From Curvibacter cyanobacteriorum (lineage in GTDB: Bacteria > Pseudomonadota > Gammaproteobacteria > Burkholderiales > Burkholderiaceae_C): 64,000 bases of DNA. The stretch spans positions 496,001-560,000 of the forward strand of contig NZ_JAQSIP010000001.1 in NCBI RefSeq assembly GCF_028649475.1, written 5' to 3'. Of the stretch, positions 18,225 through 28,200 are shown piece by piece. Position 1 is the first letter of the stretch, and every line of letters starts with the position of its first letter. A model generated the notes under the pieces. The model made no database searches, was not told the DNA's origin, and saw only the letters and a program-made list of their open reading frames with translations. The position numbers and the translations under genes are program-made.

Positions 18225-19322
18225 TCAGGCCAGGTTCAGGGCCAGGCTGAGGCCCGACACAAAGGCGTCTTCTACCCGGTGACCCAGGCACCAGTCGCCA
18301 CACAGGCCCAGGCCGTTGGCGGGGTCCCAGACATGGGTTTGGCCCAGGGGTTGCAGGGTCTTGGCGTAACGCCAGAGCTTGACGTCCTGGTGGGCGGGTT
18401 CGGCACGGATGCCGGTCACATCGACAAACGCCCTCAGCAGCTTGGCCTGCACCCGCGCGGGGTCGTCGTTGAGGTGCTCGGTCGACCACACGTCACTGGC
18501 TTGCACCGTCCAGCGTTCAACCTGGCTGCGGCCTGGTTTGGACGACTCGCGGGCCAGCCAGGCAATGCGGTGGTGCGTGCTGCGGGCCACGTTCCACTGC
18601 GGCCCCAGCGTGATGAGGCCCGGTTGCTCGGCCTGGGGGAAGGCCAGCATCAGGGTCCAGCAGGGGGCGGTGCGGGTTTGTTGGGCGGCGGCCGTCAGCT
18701 CGGTGGCGGCGCTGAGGGGGGCCAGCAAGGCGGCGGCCTGGGGCGCTGGCAAGGCCAGCAGCACGGTGTCAAAGCCGGCTTGAACGCCTTGGGTGGGGCC
18801 ACTGCCGTCGCAGTGCAGTTGCCAACGTTCGGCGTCGAGGCGGTCGCGCTCGAGGGCGGTGACCTGGGTGTTGAGGTGCAGTCGGCCGGCCGCCAGCAAG
18901 GGGGCGGCCCAGGCGCGCACCAGTTGGTTCATGGCCGGGGCACCGACCCAGTGGGCTTCGGGGTGGGCAAGGCTGGGGGAGGACAACTGGCCCTGCTCGT
19001 CGAGCACGCGCACCGCGTTGGCGCTCCAGGGGCGTGCGGCCTGCGGCGTGGTGGCCAGGGCCTGCTGAAAGCGCGGGTCGCGCACGGTGAAGTACTGGGC
19101 GCCCGTGTCAAAGCTGCCAAACGGGGTGTCCCGGCTGGCCATGCGTCCGCTGGCGCCACTGCTTTTCTCGAACACGGTGACGTCGTGGCCCGCCTGAACC
19201 AGGGTGCGGGCACAGCTGATGCCGGCCATGCCGGCGCCGATGACGGCGATGCGCCGGCGGGGCTGCAGGGCCGGGGCAGGCTTTTTGCGGGGGCCGGGGG
19301 TGTTGCGCGAGCGGGTTGCCAT
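18225..19322 (-). CDS. FAD-dependent oxidoreductase (renalase-like, NAD(P)-binding Rossmann)
   Basis: 365 residues from ATG 19322 with GGAG eight nt upstream. An Arg/Pro-rich tail of about 25 residues precedes a dinucleotide-binding motif (RIAVIGAGMAGISCARTL) and the flavoprotein segment VFEKSSGASGRMASRD. Near the C-terminus GLGLCGDWCLGHRVEDAFVSG is the second FAD contact. The whole fits the renalase-like amine oxidase group common in bacteria, whose bacterial substrates may be isomeric dihydronicotinamides. The exact substrate here is unknown. A possible promoter is TTGAAT-18 nt-TTCTAT upstream on the minus strand. Confidence 0.87.
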   Translation of the reverse strand: MATRSRNTPGPRKKPAPALQPRRRIAVIGAGMAGISCARTLVQAGHDVTVFEKSSGASGRMASRDTPFGSFDTGAQYFTVRDPRFQQALATTPQAARPWSANAVRVLDEQGQLSSPSLAHPEAHWVGAPAMNQLVRAWAAPLLAAGRLHLNTQVTALERDRLDAERWQLHCDGSGPTQGVQAGFDTVLLALPAPQAAALLAPLSAATELTAAAQQTRTAPCWTLMLAFPQAEQPGLITLGPQWNVARSTHHRIAWLARESSKPGRSQVERWTVQASDVWSTEHLNDDPARVQAKLLRAFVDVTGIRAEPAHQDVKLWRYAKTLQPLGQTHVWDPANGLGLCGDWCLGHRVEDAFVSGLSLALNLA

Positions 19323-19450
19323 GGCGTGTCTCCGTTGGATAGAACACTCAAAGACTACCGCAATTCAAGGCGGCTCCCTTGGAGTTGGGGTCGCCTGCGC
19401 GCGCTTTGTGCTGGGGGATTTCCCGCGGGTGGCGGCGGGGCTGTCGGTGT

Positions 19451-20410
19451 TCAGCGCGCGGCGCTGTAGGCCTGCTCCAGCAGGGCCCGCCGCGTGGCGG
19501 GGGATTCCAGCCGGTCCAACCACCATTGCAGGGCGCGCCCCGGTCGCGTGCCCGGGGCGGCGCGCCAGGCATAGCCGCTGCGGATGACGCGCGGCGGGCG
19601 TTCCAGGGTCTTCTGCACCAGCATGCCGCTGTCCAGGTAGGCCTTGACCATCGATTCGGGCAGGTAGCCCGCGCCCAGGCCGCGCAACTGGGCGTCCACC
19701 TTGGCCTGCATGGTGGGCACGGTGAACACGTCCTGCCCCGGCAGCAGGTTGACCGTCATGCCCCGCCCGCGCTGGCTGGTGTCGGCCACCGCCACCGCGC
19801 GGTGCTGGCGCACCTGCTCATCGCGCAGCGGTCCCTCGACTGCCGCCAAGGGGTGGTGCGGCGCGACCGCGTAGACGAAGTTCATCACCCCCAGCTCGCG
19901 CTGCTGGATGTCGGCTTGCGTCGAGGTGTCCATGACCACGCCCAGGGCCAGGTCGGCCTGGCCCAGCACCAGGGCTTGCAGGGTGCCGGTCATGATCTCA
20001 TCGCGCAGGCGCAGACGGGTGGGGGGCTGCAGGGCAAAGAAGTCGCCGCAGATCTCCAATGTGGTGGTGCGGTTGATGATGCCGTCACAGGCCAGGGTCA
20101 GCTGGGGTTCCCAGCCGGTGGCCACGCGTTTCACCCGGTTGGCCACGGCGTCGATGTCATTGAGCAGGCGCTCCCCCTCGCGCAGCAGTTCCTGGCCGGC
20201 CTCGGTCAGGCGGGCCTGGCGGCTGCTGCGGTCGAACAGCAGCACGTCCAGCGCTTCTTCGATGGCGCGCACGCGGTAGGTGAGGGCACTGGGCACCAGG
20301 TCGAGCTGGCGCGCCGCGGCGGCAAAACTGCCGCTGTGGGCGATCTCTTGCAACATGCCCAAGGCATCGGGCGTGAGCACATCACGGGGGGTGGGAGGGT
20401 GGCCGGCCAT
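19451..20410 (-). CDS. LysR-family transcriptional regulator, YhaJ-like
   Basis: 319 residues from ATG 20410; an in-frame TTG at 20419 is the alternative. The N-terminal winged helix is LEITAHSG-like: MLQEIAHSGSFAAAARQL, then VPSALTYRVRAIEEALDVLLFDRS. The effector domain follows from about residue 95 (GWEPQLTLACDGII). From memory this N-terminal half and the GWE-x-x-LT start of the effector domain resemble E. coli YhaJ. It is divergent from the pirin gene with 90 nt between them, so it most likely controls the downstream pirin-flavodoxin-OsmC-pirin genes as well as itself. Confidence 0.9.
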   Translation of the reverse strand: MAGHPPTPRDVLTPDALGMLQEIAHSGSFAAAARQLDLVPSALTYRVRAIEEALDVLLFDRSSRQARLTEAGQELLREGERLLNDIDAVANRVKRVATGWEPQLTLACDGIINRTTTLEICGDFFALQPPTRLRLRDEIMTGTLQALVLGQADLALGVVMDTSTQADIQQRELGVMNFVYAVAPHHPLAAVEGPLRDEQVRQHRAVAVADTSQRGRGMTVNLLPGQDVFTVPTMQAKVDAQLRGLGAGYLPESMVKAYLDSGMLVQKTLERPPRVIRSGYAWRAAPGTRPGRALQWWLDRLESPATRRALLEQAYSAAR

Positions 20411-20500
20411 GAGCTTCAAAAAAAATGAATGATGCCATCAAACCCTGCGCAACGCGCGCTCGCCCTGGCGGCCTACAGTCAAGCCACACAGGAGCAACGC

Positions 20501-21202
20501 ATGTTCAATGTTCGCAAATCACGAGACCGGGGCTGGGCCGATCATGGCTGGCTGAAGTCACACCACAGCTTTTCTTTCGCTGGTTACTACGACCCCCGTC
20601 ACATGGGCTGGGGCAACCTGCGGGTCATCAATGAAGACCGCATCGCCCCCGGTGCGGGCTTCGGCACCCATGGTCACCGCGACATGGAGATCATCAGCTA
20701 CGTGCTCAGCGGCGAGCTGGCGCACAAGGACAGCCTGGGCAATGTCGTGGGCATCCCGCCGGGCGAGGTGCAGCGCATGAGCGCTGGGCGCGGTGTGCAA
20801 CACAGCGAGTTCAACCACGCGCCGGATCAGACCACGCATTTTCTGCAGATCTGGATCGAGCCCAATGTGACCGGCATCCCGCCAAGCTATGAGCAAAAGG
20901 CGTTTCCCGAGGCCGACAAGCGCGGTCGCCTGCGCCTGGTGGCGTCGCCAGACGCGGCTGAAGGCTCGGTGCTGATCCACGCCGACGCCCGGCTGTACGC
21001 CGGCTTGTTCGGCCCCGGCGAGCAGGCCGAGATGGCATGGCCCGCGGGTCGCAAGGCCTATGTGCAGGTGGTGCGGGGGGAGATCACGGTCAACGGCCAG
21101 GCGCTCGAAGCCGGTGACGCCTGGCTGGGCGACGGCGAGCCGGTGCTGCGCCTGTCCGATGGCCGCGACGCCGAGGTGCTGGTGTTTGATCTCGCCCCCT
21201 GA
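20501..21202 (+). CDS. Pirin family protein (YhhW/YhaK-like cupin)
   Basis: 233 residues from ATG 20501, chosen because AGGAG lies 7 nt upstream and the protein then starts at the conserved MFNVRKSRDRGWADHGWLKSHHSF. Bicupin fold with metal ligands in FGTHGHRDMEIISY and GRGVQHSEFNH (His-His-His-Glu set). E. coli YhhW has quercetin 2,3-dioxygenase activity, while pirins elsewhere act as redox sensors, so the natural substrate is open. It is the first gene of a plus-strand run with a flavodoxin-like protein, OsmC and a second pirin, divergent from a LysR regulator. Confidence 0.92.
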   Translation: MFNVRKSRDRGWADHGWLKSHHSFSFAGYYDPRHMGWGNLRVINEDRIAPGAGFGTHGHRDMEIISYVLSGELAHKDSLGNVVGIPPGEVQRMSAGRGVQHSEFNHAPDQTTHFLQIWIEPNVTGIPPSYEQKAFPEADKRGRLRLVASPDAAEGSVLIHADARLYAGLFGPGEQAEMAWPAGRKAYVQVVRGEITVNGQALEAGDAWLGDGEPVLRLSDGRDAEVLVFDLAP

Positions 21203-21337
21203 ACGGCGGTCTTGAACGCAAAATAGCGCTGGCGCGGCCGCGCGAAGCCGGGTTGGGCACACCGCCTGCCGGCTTCGAGAAACCCCCGGGTTTCACCGAG
21301 CAGACCCTTTTTCAAACGGACCTCAAACGGAGTTCAC

Positions 21338-21892
21338 ATGGCCAAAATTGTTGTTGTATTTCACTCGGGCTACGGCCACACCCTGCGCCTGGCTCAGGCG
21401 GTGGCCGAAGGCGCCGGCGCCACGCTGTTGCCCATCGACGCCGAGGGCAACCTGCCGGAAGGCGGTTGGGACACCCTGAATGCGGCGGACGCCATCGTCA
21501 TGGGCTCGCCGACCTACATGGGCAGCGTGAGCTGGCAATTCAAGAAATTTGCAGATGCCTCGTCCAAGGCCTGGTTCACCCAAGCCTGGAAGGACAAGCT
21601 GTTCGCTGGTTTCACCAACAGCGCCACCATGAACGGCGACAAGCTGTCGACCCTGCACTACCTGTTCACCCTGGCCATGCAGCACAGCGGCGTTTGGGTG
21701 GGCACCGGCCTGATGCCGAGCAACAGCAAGGCCGCACAGCGCAACGACATCAACTTTGTGGGTTCGTTCTCGGGGGCCATGGCACAGTCGCCGTCGGACG
21801 CCTCGCCGGCCGAAATGCCGCAAGGCGACCTGGACACGGCGCGCCTGTTCGGCGCCCGCGTGGCCGCCGCCGCCGCGCGCTGGGCTCAGTGA
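21338..21892 (+). CDS. Flavodoxin-fold NAD(P)H-dependent oxidoreductase (WrbA-like)
   Basis: 184 residues with GGAG before the ATG. The FMN phosphate loop is HSGYGHTLRLAQAV near residues 9-22; AIVMGSPTYMGSVSWQFKKF and FTNSATMNGDKLSTLHYLF continue the flavodoxin fold as in WrbA-type quinone reductases. It would reduce quinones by two electrons and so avoid semiquinone cycling. Shorter than E. coli WrbA (198) but similar in layout. It lies 135 nt after the pirin gene and 78 nt before OsmC, consistent with one stress unit. Confidence 0.87.
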   Translation: MAKIVVVFHSGYGHTLRLAQAVAEGAGATLLPIDAEGNLPEGGWDTLNAADAIVMGSPTYMGSVSWQFKKFADASSKAWFTQAWKDKLFAGFTNSATMNGDKLSTLHYLFTLAMQHSGVWVGTGLMPSNSKAAQRNDINFVGSFSGAMAQSPSDASPAEMPQGDLDTARLFGARVAAAAARWAQ

Positions 21893-21970
21893 TTCATTGA
21901 CCGCCTGCGCCCAGTCCCGTCGGGGCTGGGCACCCGGGCCCCGTGGGGGGCCCCAGAACAAGGAACACCC

Positions 21971-22381
21971 ATGTCTGTCGAACTTCAACGTGAGCCCGGC
22001 GCGGCGATGGCGCAGCGCCTGCACATCCGCCAGCACAGCCTGCTGGCCGACGTCTCGGTGGCCGAGGGCGGCGACGATGCCGGCCCCAGCCCCCACGACC
22101 TGTACGACGCCGCCCTGGGCGCTTGCAAGGCGCTGACGGTGATGTGGTACGCGCGGCGCAAGGGCCTGCCGGTGGAGGACGTGCGTTCGGAGGTGACACG
22201 TGACGCGACGGCCGAGCGCCAGGGCGTCTACCGCCTGGCGGCGCACCTGGTGATCGTGGGGCCTGAGCTGACCGAGGCCCAGGTGACCGAGTTGCGCGCG
22301 GTGGCCGACAAATGCCCGGTGCACAAACTCATGAGCACGGTGACCACCGAGATCAGCACCACCGTGGAGCACCAGGCATGA
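21971..22381 (+). CDS. OsmC/Ohr family protein
   Basis: 136 residues. The two redox cysteines of the family are present: one in LGACKALTVMWYARRKGL (about residue 57) and one in ADKCPVHKLM (about 118). This is the OsmC-type thiol peroxidase arrangement for organic hydroperoxides. The protein lacks any signal peptide. Its stop codon overlaps the start of the next pirin gene (ATGA at 22378-22381), so the two are translationally coupled. Confidence 0.9.
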   Translation: MSVELQREPGAAMAQRLHIRQHSLLADVSVAEGGDDAGPSPHDLYDAALGACKALTVMWYARRKGLPVEDVRSEVTRDATAERQGVYRLAAHLVIVGPELTEAQVTELRAVADKCPVHKLMSTVTTEISTTVEHQA

Positions 22382-23265
22382 GCGCCCCGCAGTGGATCAA
22401 GCCGCACGAGAAGGACCTGGGCGGTGGCTTTGTGGTGCGGCGCCTGCTGCCGTCCGCGCTGCGCCAGGCGGTGGGGCCTTTCCTGTTTTTTGACCATTTC
22501 GGTCCGGTTCGGGTGCAAGCCGATGACCAGTTCGACGTGCGCCCGCACCCGCACATCGGCCTCGCCACCGTGACCTACCTGTTTGAAGGTGCCATCCTGC
22601 ACCGCGACAACCTGGGGTTTGAGCAGCGCATCGAACCGGGCGCGATCAACTGGATGACGGCTGGCCGGGGCATCGTGCACTCGGAGCGTCGGCCCGCTGA
22701 CCTGGCGGGGCAGGCCTACACGAACCACGGCCTGCAACTGTGGGTGGCCCTGCCGACGGCGCTGGAGCAGGTGGCGCCCAGTTTTGTGCACACCCCAGCC
22801 GATGCGATTCCGCAGACCAAAGTGCAAGGCGCCGCCGTGCGCGTGTTGGTGGGAGAAGCCTTTGGCCTGCGTTCGCCGGTGGCCACCTTGTCGCCTACCC
22901 TGTACCTGGATGTGGCGCTGGCCCCTGGACAAAGCTTTGAGTTGCCGACATTGGCGCAAGAGCAGGCGGTTTACGCCGTTACCGGGGGACTGACGGTGGA
23001 CGGGGTGCCTTCGCCCGATCGGCATCTGGCCGTGCTGGCGCAGCCCGCGCGCTTGCAAGCGGGGCCCGAGGGGTGCCGGTTGGTGGTGGTGGGCGGCCAG
23101 CCGCTGGGGCACCGCCACATCCGCTGGAACTTTGTCTCATCCGACCCCGACCGCCTGGCGCAGGCGGCCTTGGACTGGGAGGCCGGCAACGCCGACGCCG
23201 GCATGGGCCAGGTGCCCGGTGAGACCGAGCGCATTCCCCTGCCGCAGCGCCCCGGCGCCCACTGA
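22378..23265 (+). CDS. Second pirin family protein
   Basis: 295 residues from ATG 22378, overlapping the OsmC stop by 4 nt. N-terminal cupin: GPFLFFDHFGPVRV, VRPHPHIGLATVTYLFEG and GRGIVHSER supply the His/His/His/Glu ligands of canonical pirins. It is longer than the first pirin here and belongs to a different branch (classical Pirin rather than YhhW-like), so this unit encodes two distinct pirins rather than a recent duplication. The biochemical role is unknown; quercetinase-like activity or redox-dependent regulation are the published options. Confidence 0.9.
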   Translation: MSAPQWIKPHEKDLGGGFVVRRLLPSALRQAVGPFLFFDHFGPVRVQADDQFDVRPHPHIGLATVTYLFEGAILHRDNLGFEQRIEPGAINWMTAGRGIVHSERRPADLAGQAYTNHGLQLWVALPTALEQVAPSFVHTPADAIPQTKVQGAAVRVLVGEAFGLRSPVATLSPTLYLDVALAPGQSFELPTLAQEQAVYAVTGGLTVDGVPSPDRHLAVLAQPARLQAGPEGCRLVVVGGQPLGHRHIRWNFVSSDPDRLAQAALDWEAGNADAGMGQVPGETERIPLPQRPGAH

Positions 23266-23276
23266 GTCGCTGGGGT

Positions 23277-24020
23277 TCAGGCCCCGTTCTTGAGGGCGGC
23301 GAGGTCCGGTGCCAGGGCTTCGCGCTCGTCGAACACGAAACAGTGGCCCTGGTAGTGGGCCCCGTCGGTTTCTTCAAAGTACTTGAGGATGCCGCCCTCG
23401 AGTTGGTAGACGTGCTCCAGCCCTTCCTCACGCATCAGGATGGCGGCTTTTTCGCAGCGGATGCCGCCGGTGCAAAAGCTCACCACGGTCTTGTCCTGCA
23501 ACTCGTGCTTGTGGGCACGCAACGCGTCGGGGAACTCGGTGAACTTGTGGATGCGCCAGTCGATGGCGCCCTCGAAGGTGCCGTGGTCCACCTCGAAAGC
23601 GTTGCGGGTGTCCAGGGTGACCACGGGGCGACCCTGGTCATCGTGTCCCTGGTCGAGCCAGCGTCGGGCGGTCGCTGCGCTGACCGCGGGGGCCCGGCCA
23701 TCGGCGGGGCGGATGGTGGGGTGGTTCATGCGGATGATTTCACGCTTGACCTTCACCAGCATCTTCTTGAACGGCTGGGTGGCGGACCAGCTTTCTTTGG
23801 GGGCCAGGTCCGCGAAGCGCGGATCGGCCCGCAGGGTCGACAGCACCGCCGCGATGGCCTCGGCCGGGCCTGCCAGGAAGAAATTGATGCCTTCCTCGGC
23901 CAGCAGGATGGTGCCCTTGAGGCCCAGGGCCGGGCATTGGGCGCTGAGGCGTTCGCGCCAGGCCTCGGCGTCCGGCAGTGGGACGAACTTGTAGCAGGAA
24001 ATGTTGAGGACGTTGTTCAC
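23277..24020 (-). CDS. trhO: tRNA uridine 5-oxyacetic acid pathway hydroxylase, rhodanese-like (TrhO/YceA)
   Basis: 247 residues from a GTG at 24020 ([15 protein letters not shown]). The start is supported by homology to the usual YceA opening and by a -10-like TACAAT (24033-24028, minus) seven nt upstream. N-terminal acylphosphatase-like domain ([17 protein letters not shown]), then a rhodanese domain ([17 protein letters not shown]) with the active-site cysteine in [13 protein letters not shown]. TrhO proteins carry out oxygen-dependent hydroxylation of U34 to ho5U in tRNA. It is convergent with pirin 2, 11 nt apart. Confidence 0.92.
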   Translation of the reverse strand: MNNVLNISCYKFVPLPDAEAWRERLSAQCPALGLKGTILLAEEGINFFLAGPAEAIAAVLSTLRADPRFADLAPKESWSATQPFKKMLVKVKREIIRMNHPTIRPADGRAPAVSAATARRWLDQGHDDQGRPVVTLDTRNAFEVDHGTFEGAIDWRIHKFTEFPDALRAHKHELQDKTVVSFCTGGIRCEKAAILMREEGLEHVYQLEGGILKYFEETDGAHYQGHCFVFDEREALAPDLAALKNGA

Positions 24021-24027
24021 GGCGCGG

Positions 24028-24033
24028 ATTGTA
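24028..24033 (-). promoter_or_regulatory. -10-like TACAAT seven nt before the trhO GTG
   Basis: On the minus strand TACAAT ends at 24028 and the GTG starts at 24020. The expected transcription start is at or next to the start codon, and there is no ribosome-binding site between. No good -35 is seen. Confidence 0.4.
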
Positions 24034-24114
24034 GGCGCCGCCACCGGCGGCCGCCAACGGCCCCACACCCGCGAGGCGCTGGCGCCGGGAGGGCTGCGCT
24101 GCGGCTGACCCGCG

Positions 24115-24711
24115 TCACTGCGTCGCGGTGGTGGTGCAGGAGGTGTCGGTCGAGGGCTTGCAGACGCGCACGCGGCCCGAGGTCGAGACCACCACGATGC
24201 GGGTCTCGGCATCCTGCTGGCCGCTGGGCACGTCGGTGCGCCGGACCCGCAGCGTCATGGCCTGGAAAGCGCCGCCCGCGGCGTTCTTGGAGTAGCCCGA
24301 GCCATCGAATCGGATCTGTCCCATCGACGTGCCGGCACTGTCGCTGGTGCTGACCGAGATGTAGCTGGGCAAGGCCGCTTGCTGCTGGATCAACAGGTCG
24401 GGCGTGGAGCCCGATTCGTTGTAGGTGGTGGCGTCCGAGCCATAGCGCTGCGACACATACACCCGCCAGCCGCCGGCCCAGTTGCTGCCACTCACAGGGG
24501 TCACCAGGGCATGTTGATTGCGCTTCATGGCCTCGCTGCGGGCCGCGTTGATCGAGGCCAGCAGCGAGTTGCTGATCGAGGTCAGCTCGGAGTTGCGCTG
24601 GAAGGCGATGAAGCTGGGCACCGCGACGGTGGCCAGGGCCACCACCAGCACCAGGGTGACCATCAGCTCGATGAGCGTGAAGCCCCGGGCCGGGGCGGCG
24701 CGGTGGGTCAT
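24115..24711 (-). CDS. Type IV pilus minor pilin, FimT/GspH family
   Basis: 198 residues from ATG 24711, which overlaps the stop of pilE by 4 nt (ATGA). Class III signal sequence: short basic leader [10 protein letters not shown], cleavage before [24 protein letters not shown] with Glu at +5. The soluble part ends in [18 protein letters not shown], the cysteine pair typical of the FimT/GspH C-terminus. It should be processed by PilD and join the priming complex at the pilus tip. In Pseudomonas the equivalent fimU heads the operon; here the gene closes it. Confidence 0.88.
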   Translation of the reverse strand: MTHRAAPARGFTLIELMVTLVLVVALATVAVPSFIAFQRNSELTSISNSLLASINAARSEAMKRNQHALVTPVSGSNWAGGWRVYVSQRYGSDATTYNESGSTPDLLIQQQAALPSYISVSTSDSAGTSMGQIRFDGSGYSKNAAGGAFQAMTLRVRRTDVPSGQQDAETRIVVVSTSGRVRVCKPSTDTSCTTTATQ

Positions 24712-25244
24712 GGCCAGCACAGCCTGAAGTTGCTGGTTGCCGCGGTGCCGGTGCACGATTTGACCCCGGTGCTGGTCATTTGCAGCGTGCCCACCGCGGG
24801 GTCGGCCTTGACCGGGGTGGCGGCCACCTGCACGCACAGGTCAATGGTCAGCGTGGCGCTGCATTGGGACGAACTCAACAGATAGGACGCCGTGGTGGCG
24901 TTGTCCCCAGCGAAGTTCTTGAAGGGGAACGGGGCCGTGGAGGTGAAGCTGGGTGCCCCACCACAGCGGCTGCCGCTGTAGTCGCCACTGGTCACCGAGG
25001 TCGAGCCTGGCGCGGTGGACGTGAACGACAGGTAGCAGTTGCGTTGGGTCATGTAGCGCTCTTGCTGCTGCATCAACTCGATCAGCGCGGTGCGCCCCTG
25101 GGCCCGCTTGCCTTTCAACACCGAGTCCTGGTACGCCCCCAGGCCGACCTTGGCCAGGATGGCGATGATGGCCACCGTGATCATCAGTTCGATCAGGGTG
25201 AAGCCCCCTTGCTGGGGAACGTCTTGGGCGTGGACTCGGGTCAT
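24708..25244 (-). CDS. pilE: Type IV pilus minor pilin, PilE family
   Basis: 178 residues from ATG 25244, overlapping the pilY1 stop by 4 nt. Leader MTRVHAQDVPQQG, then FTLIELMITVAIIAILAKVGLGAYQDSVLKGKR, a standard prepilin N-terminus with Glu5. The region after the helix (ALIELMQQQERYMTQRNCYLSF) matches PilE-type minor pilins, and six cysteines suggest disulphides in the globular head. Named by position and type; it is not the major pilin. Confidence 0.88.
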   Translation of the reverse strand: MTRVHAQDVPQQGGFTLIELMITVAIIAILAKVGLGAYQDSVLKGKRAQGRTALIELMQQQERYMTQRNCYLSFTSTAPGSTSVTSGDYSGSRCGGAPSFTSTAPFPFKNFAGDNATTASYLLSSSQCSATLTIDLCVQVAATPVKADPAVGTLQMTSTGVKSCTGTAATSNFRLCWP

Positions 25245-28200
25245 TGCGTGGCTTTCTGGTGCAGATCCCAGTAATTATTGACTTGGCGCCAACTCAGTCG
25301 GCCATAGGCTTCTTTGATTTCGACCTTGGTGTTGGTCAGTGCGGACCCTGACGAGCCCGTGCTGATGGACTCGTAGGTGATGGTGCGTATTTTGCGGCCG
25401 GTACTGTCGCTCAGGCCGGGCACGATCAACCCCGAGTTCTTCACATACATGGTGGAGCCGAGCAAGCCCACCGAGGAGGGGATGTAGCTGCCATTGCCGG
25501 TGGTGATGTTGACGCTGTAGGAGTTGCCCGAGCCCGGCGTGGCGGTGCACGAACCCGAGGCCCCGGCGGAGCCCGGGATGATGGTGTTGAAGGTGGCGTA
25601 GGTGGTCAGGCTCAGGAAGGAGCTGATCATCTTCTCACCCGATGCTGGCAGGTCAAAGTACCAACCGGAGCGCTGGGTGGTGTCGTTGTCGGCCGTGGCG
25701 CGGCCCCACAGGAAGGCCGGCACGGTGATCACATAGGTGCTGGTGTTGACCGTGCCGCTCTGCAGCCGACCGCGACCGCTGATGACGCTGGCCGTGGTCG
25801 ACGAGGTGGTGCCGTCGGACTGGCTCAAACCCGTCACCCCGTTGTCGAACACCGTGTAGATGCTGTTCTTGGCGGTCGAGGTCTTGTCGCTGGCCTCCAG
25901 GAACTTGCCGGTGCCAAACAACACGTAGTAGGTCTTCTTGCCGTTCACCACCGGCCCGGTGAAGATGCGCGGCGCCGAGAAAATGGGCTGGAGGTTGGGC
26001 GTGGTGGCACCGTCCTGGGCGATGTACATCGGGTACGCCACGGGCGACGCCTTGGTCCCCTTGTTGAAGAAGGACAGGCGTGCCATGGTCCAGTGGCTGC
26101 TGGTGCCCGGGTTGAACTCACTGGTCGGGTGGGTGCTGTCGCGCGGCGTGAAGTCCAGCTTCCACAGCTTGCCATGCAGGTCACCGGCGAACAGGTAGGT
26201 GACCTCGCCCGAGGCGCCATACATGGCCGTGAAATTGGCCACCCCCGTGGCCTTGGAGGTCGCCAGTGTGCTGTCGAAGGGCAACTGCACCTTGTAGTAG
26301 TTGGTGCCTTGGGTCCAGGCATCCCCCACGGCCTTGTCGAGGGCCAGGAAGAACAGGGCCGGGTTGCCGGTGGCGCTGAAGCGGCCAGCGCTGTCGGTCA
26401 CGTAGTTGTTGACGCCGCTGGCGACCACGGCGAACCAGCGGTAGGTGGCCGGCTGGGCTGCGCCGTTGCCGTCCTTGTCGGCGTTCATGCGCATCTTCAG
26501 GATCTGCGGCGTCCCCACCACGTAGCCCATGTCGGCGTCATCGGCCTTGGTGAATTCCCACATCACCTTGCTCGCAGAGAACGCAGTGGGGTCGGTCACA
26601 TCGAGGGCAAAAACCCCCGGGCCACCCGCGCCTGTGCCCGATACCAGCACCGTCTTCCAGGTGCAGGTGTTGGCGGTCAGCGTGTGGCTGGGCCCCACGC
26701 AGGCTTCGGCCACGGTGGGCACGCCGTCCACATAGCTCTGGTGGTTGTTGTTGTAGCTGGTCGAGGTCAGCGCCGACAAATTGGGGCCCATCCAGCTGGG
26801 GATGTAGGCAAACAGCTCGGCGCCGCCATTGGTGCCCTTGCTGGCGTTGAAGGCGTGCAGCATGCCATCGTTGGCGCCCACGAACACCGCCGGGGTGCGG
26901 TTCTTGTTCGTGGTGTAGAAGGTGCTGTAGCTGTTCTCGGTGTACGCGGTGGTCGGCGTGCCGGAAAACACCACGCTCGAGTTGATGATGTCGCCCAGCA
27001 GTTTGCTGCGGGTGCGGAAGGTGGTGCCTTCCAGCGAGCGGTCACCGCGCAGGTAGGCCACCCGGTTGGCGCCGAGTCCGTCGGCGGCCGCGTTGCTGGA
27101 GGCTTTGTTCAGGTAACCCTGGGTCGTGGTGTCGAGGGAACCCCAGATGAAATCGGTGGCCGCCGGCGTTTGGGTCGCACCGGCCCGGCCCATCACGATG
27201 GTGCGGGTGGTCGAGGGGTTGGCCCGGTTGGTCAGCTTGTCGGCGGCGCTCCAGTCAGCCTGGCTGCTCAGCGTCAGCGTGCTGGTGCCGACCACGGTCA
27301 GTGGCAGGGCCAGCACGTCGCCGGTCCAGCTGCTGGTGTCGAAGGCGCCTTGGTAGATCACGTTGTCCACCGTGGCGCTGACTTCTCGCGATTGGATCGC
27401 CACGCCGGCAATGTTGCGCGACGAGTTGGCGGCCCGGCTGAAAATGCCATCGAACGCGCTCAACACGCCGCGAGCGCTGCTTTGCAGGAAGTAGGTGGCC
27501 GCCTCACCCGGGTTGTCCGGGTCTTGCCAGACGTTGTTGTCCACGGTCCCGGCCTGGTTGCGGAAGGGGTTGCCCCAGGTGTTGTAGGGGCTGCCACCGG
27601 TGTTGCTGGCATCGGTCTCAAACCCGCCGTATTTGGAGGCCATGAAGAACTGGTTCGAGTAGCGGCGGTTGTTGGGGTCGGTCTGGGTGCCGTATTCGTT
27701 GACGTCAAACAGGTAGTTCTTCACCCGCAGACCCGGGCGCACCTTGCTCGGGGCATTGGTCCAGGTGCTGGGCCGGATGTCGTGGGTGTGCGACCAATAG
27801 GCCGTGCCCATGATCTGGCTGGTGCTGCTGCCGCTTGGAACCCCCCCGTTGGACCCGTTGGGGTTACCCGTGTAGCGCGTGACGCCCTGGCCATCGACAT
27901 AAGTCGAGGTGGTGCTGTTGCGCTCGAAGTTCTGCACCACGCTTCGCCAGGCGTTGATGTCGATGATGTTGTTGGCGTCGCTGGGGGTGGGCAGTCGATT
28001 GCCGTCGTGGGTGTTGATGTCACCCACCACCACGATGTTGCTGCGCACGCAGGAATAGTCGGCACTGGCGCTGCGGTTGCCGCCGTAGGGGTCGGTCCAG
28101 GTGGTGTAGACCGGGAAGCCATCCTTCAAGTCGTCGTTGATGCCACTGATGGCGTCGGCGCTGGGGCTCAGCCCTTGCAGGTAGCGCAGCGTCTCGTAGT

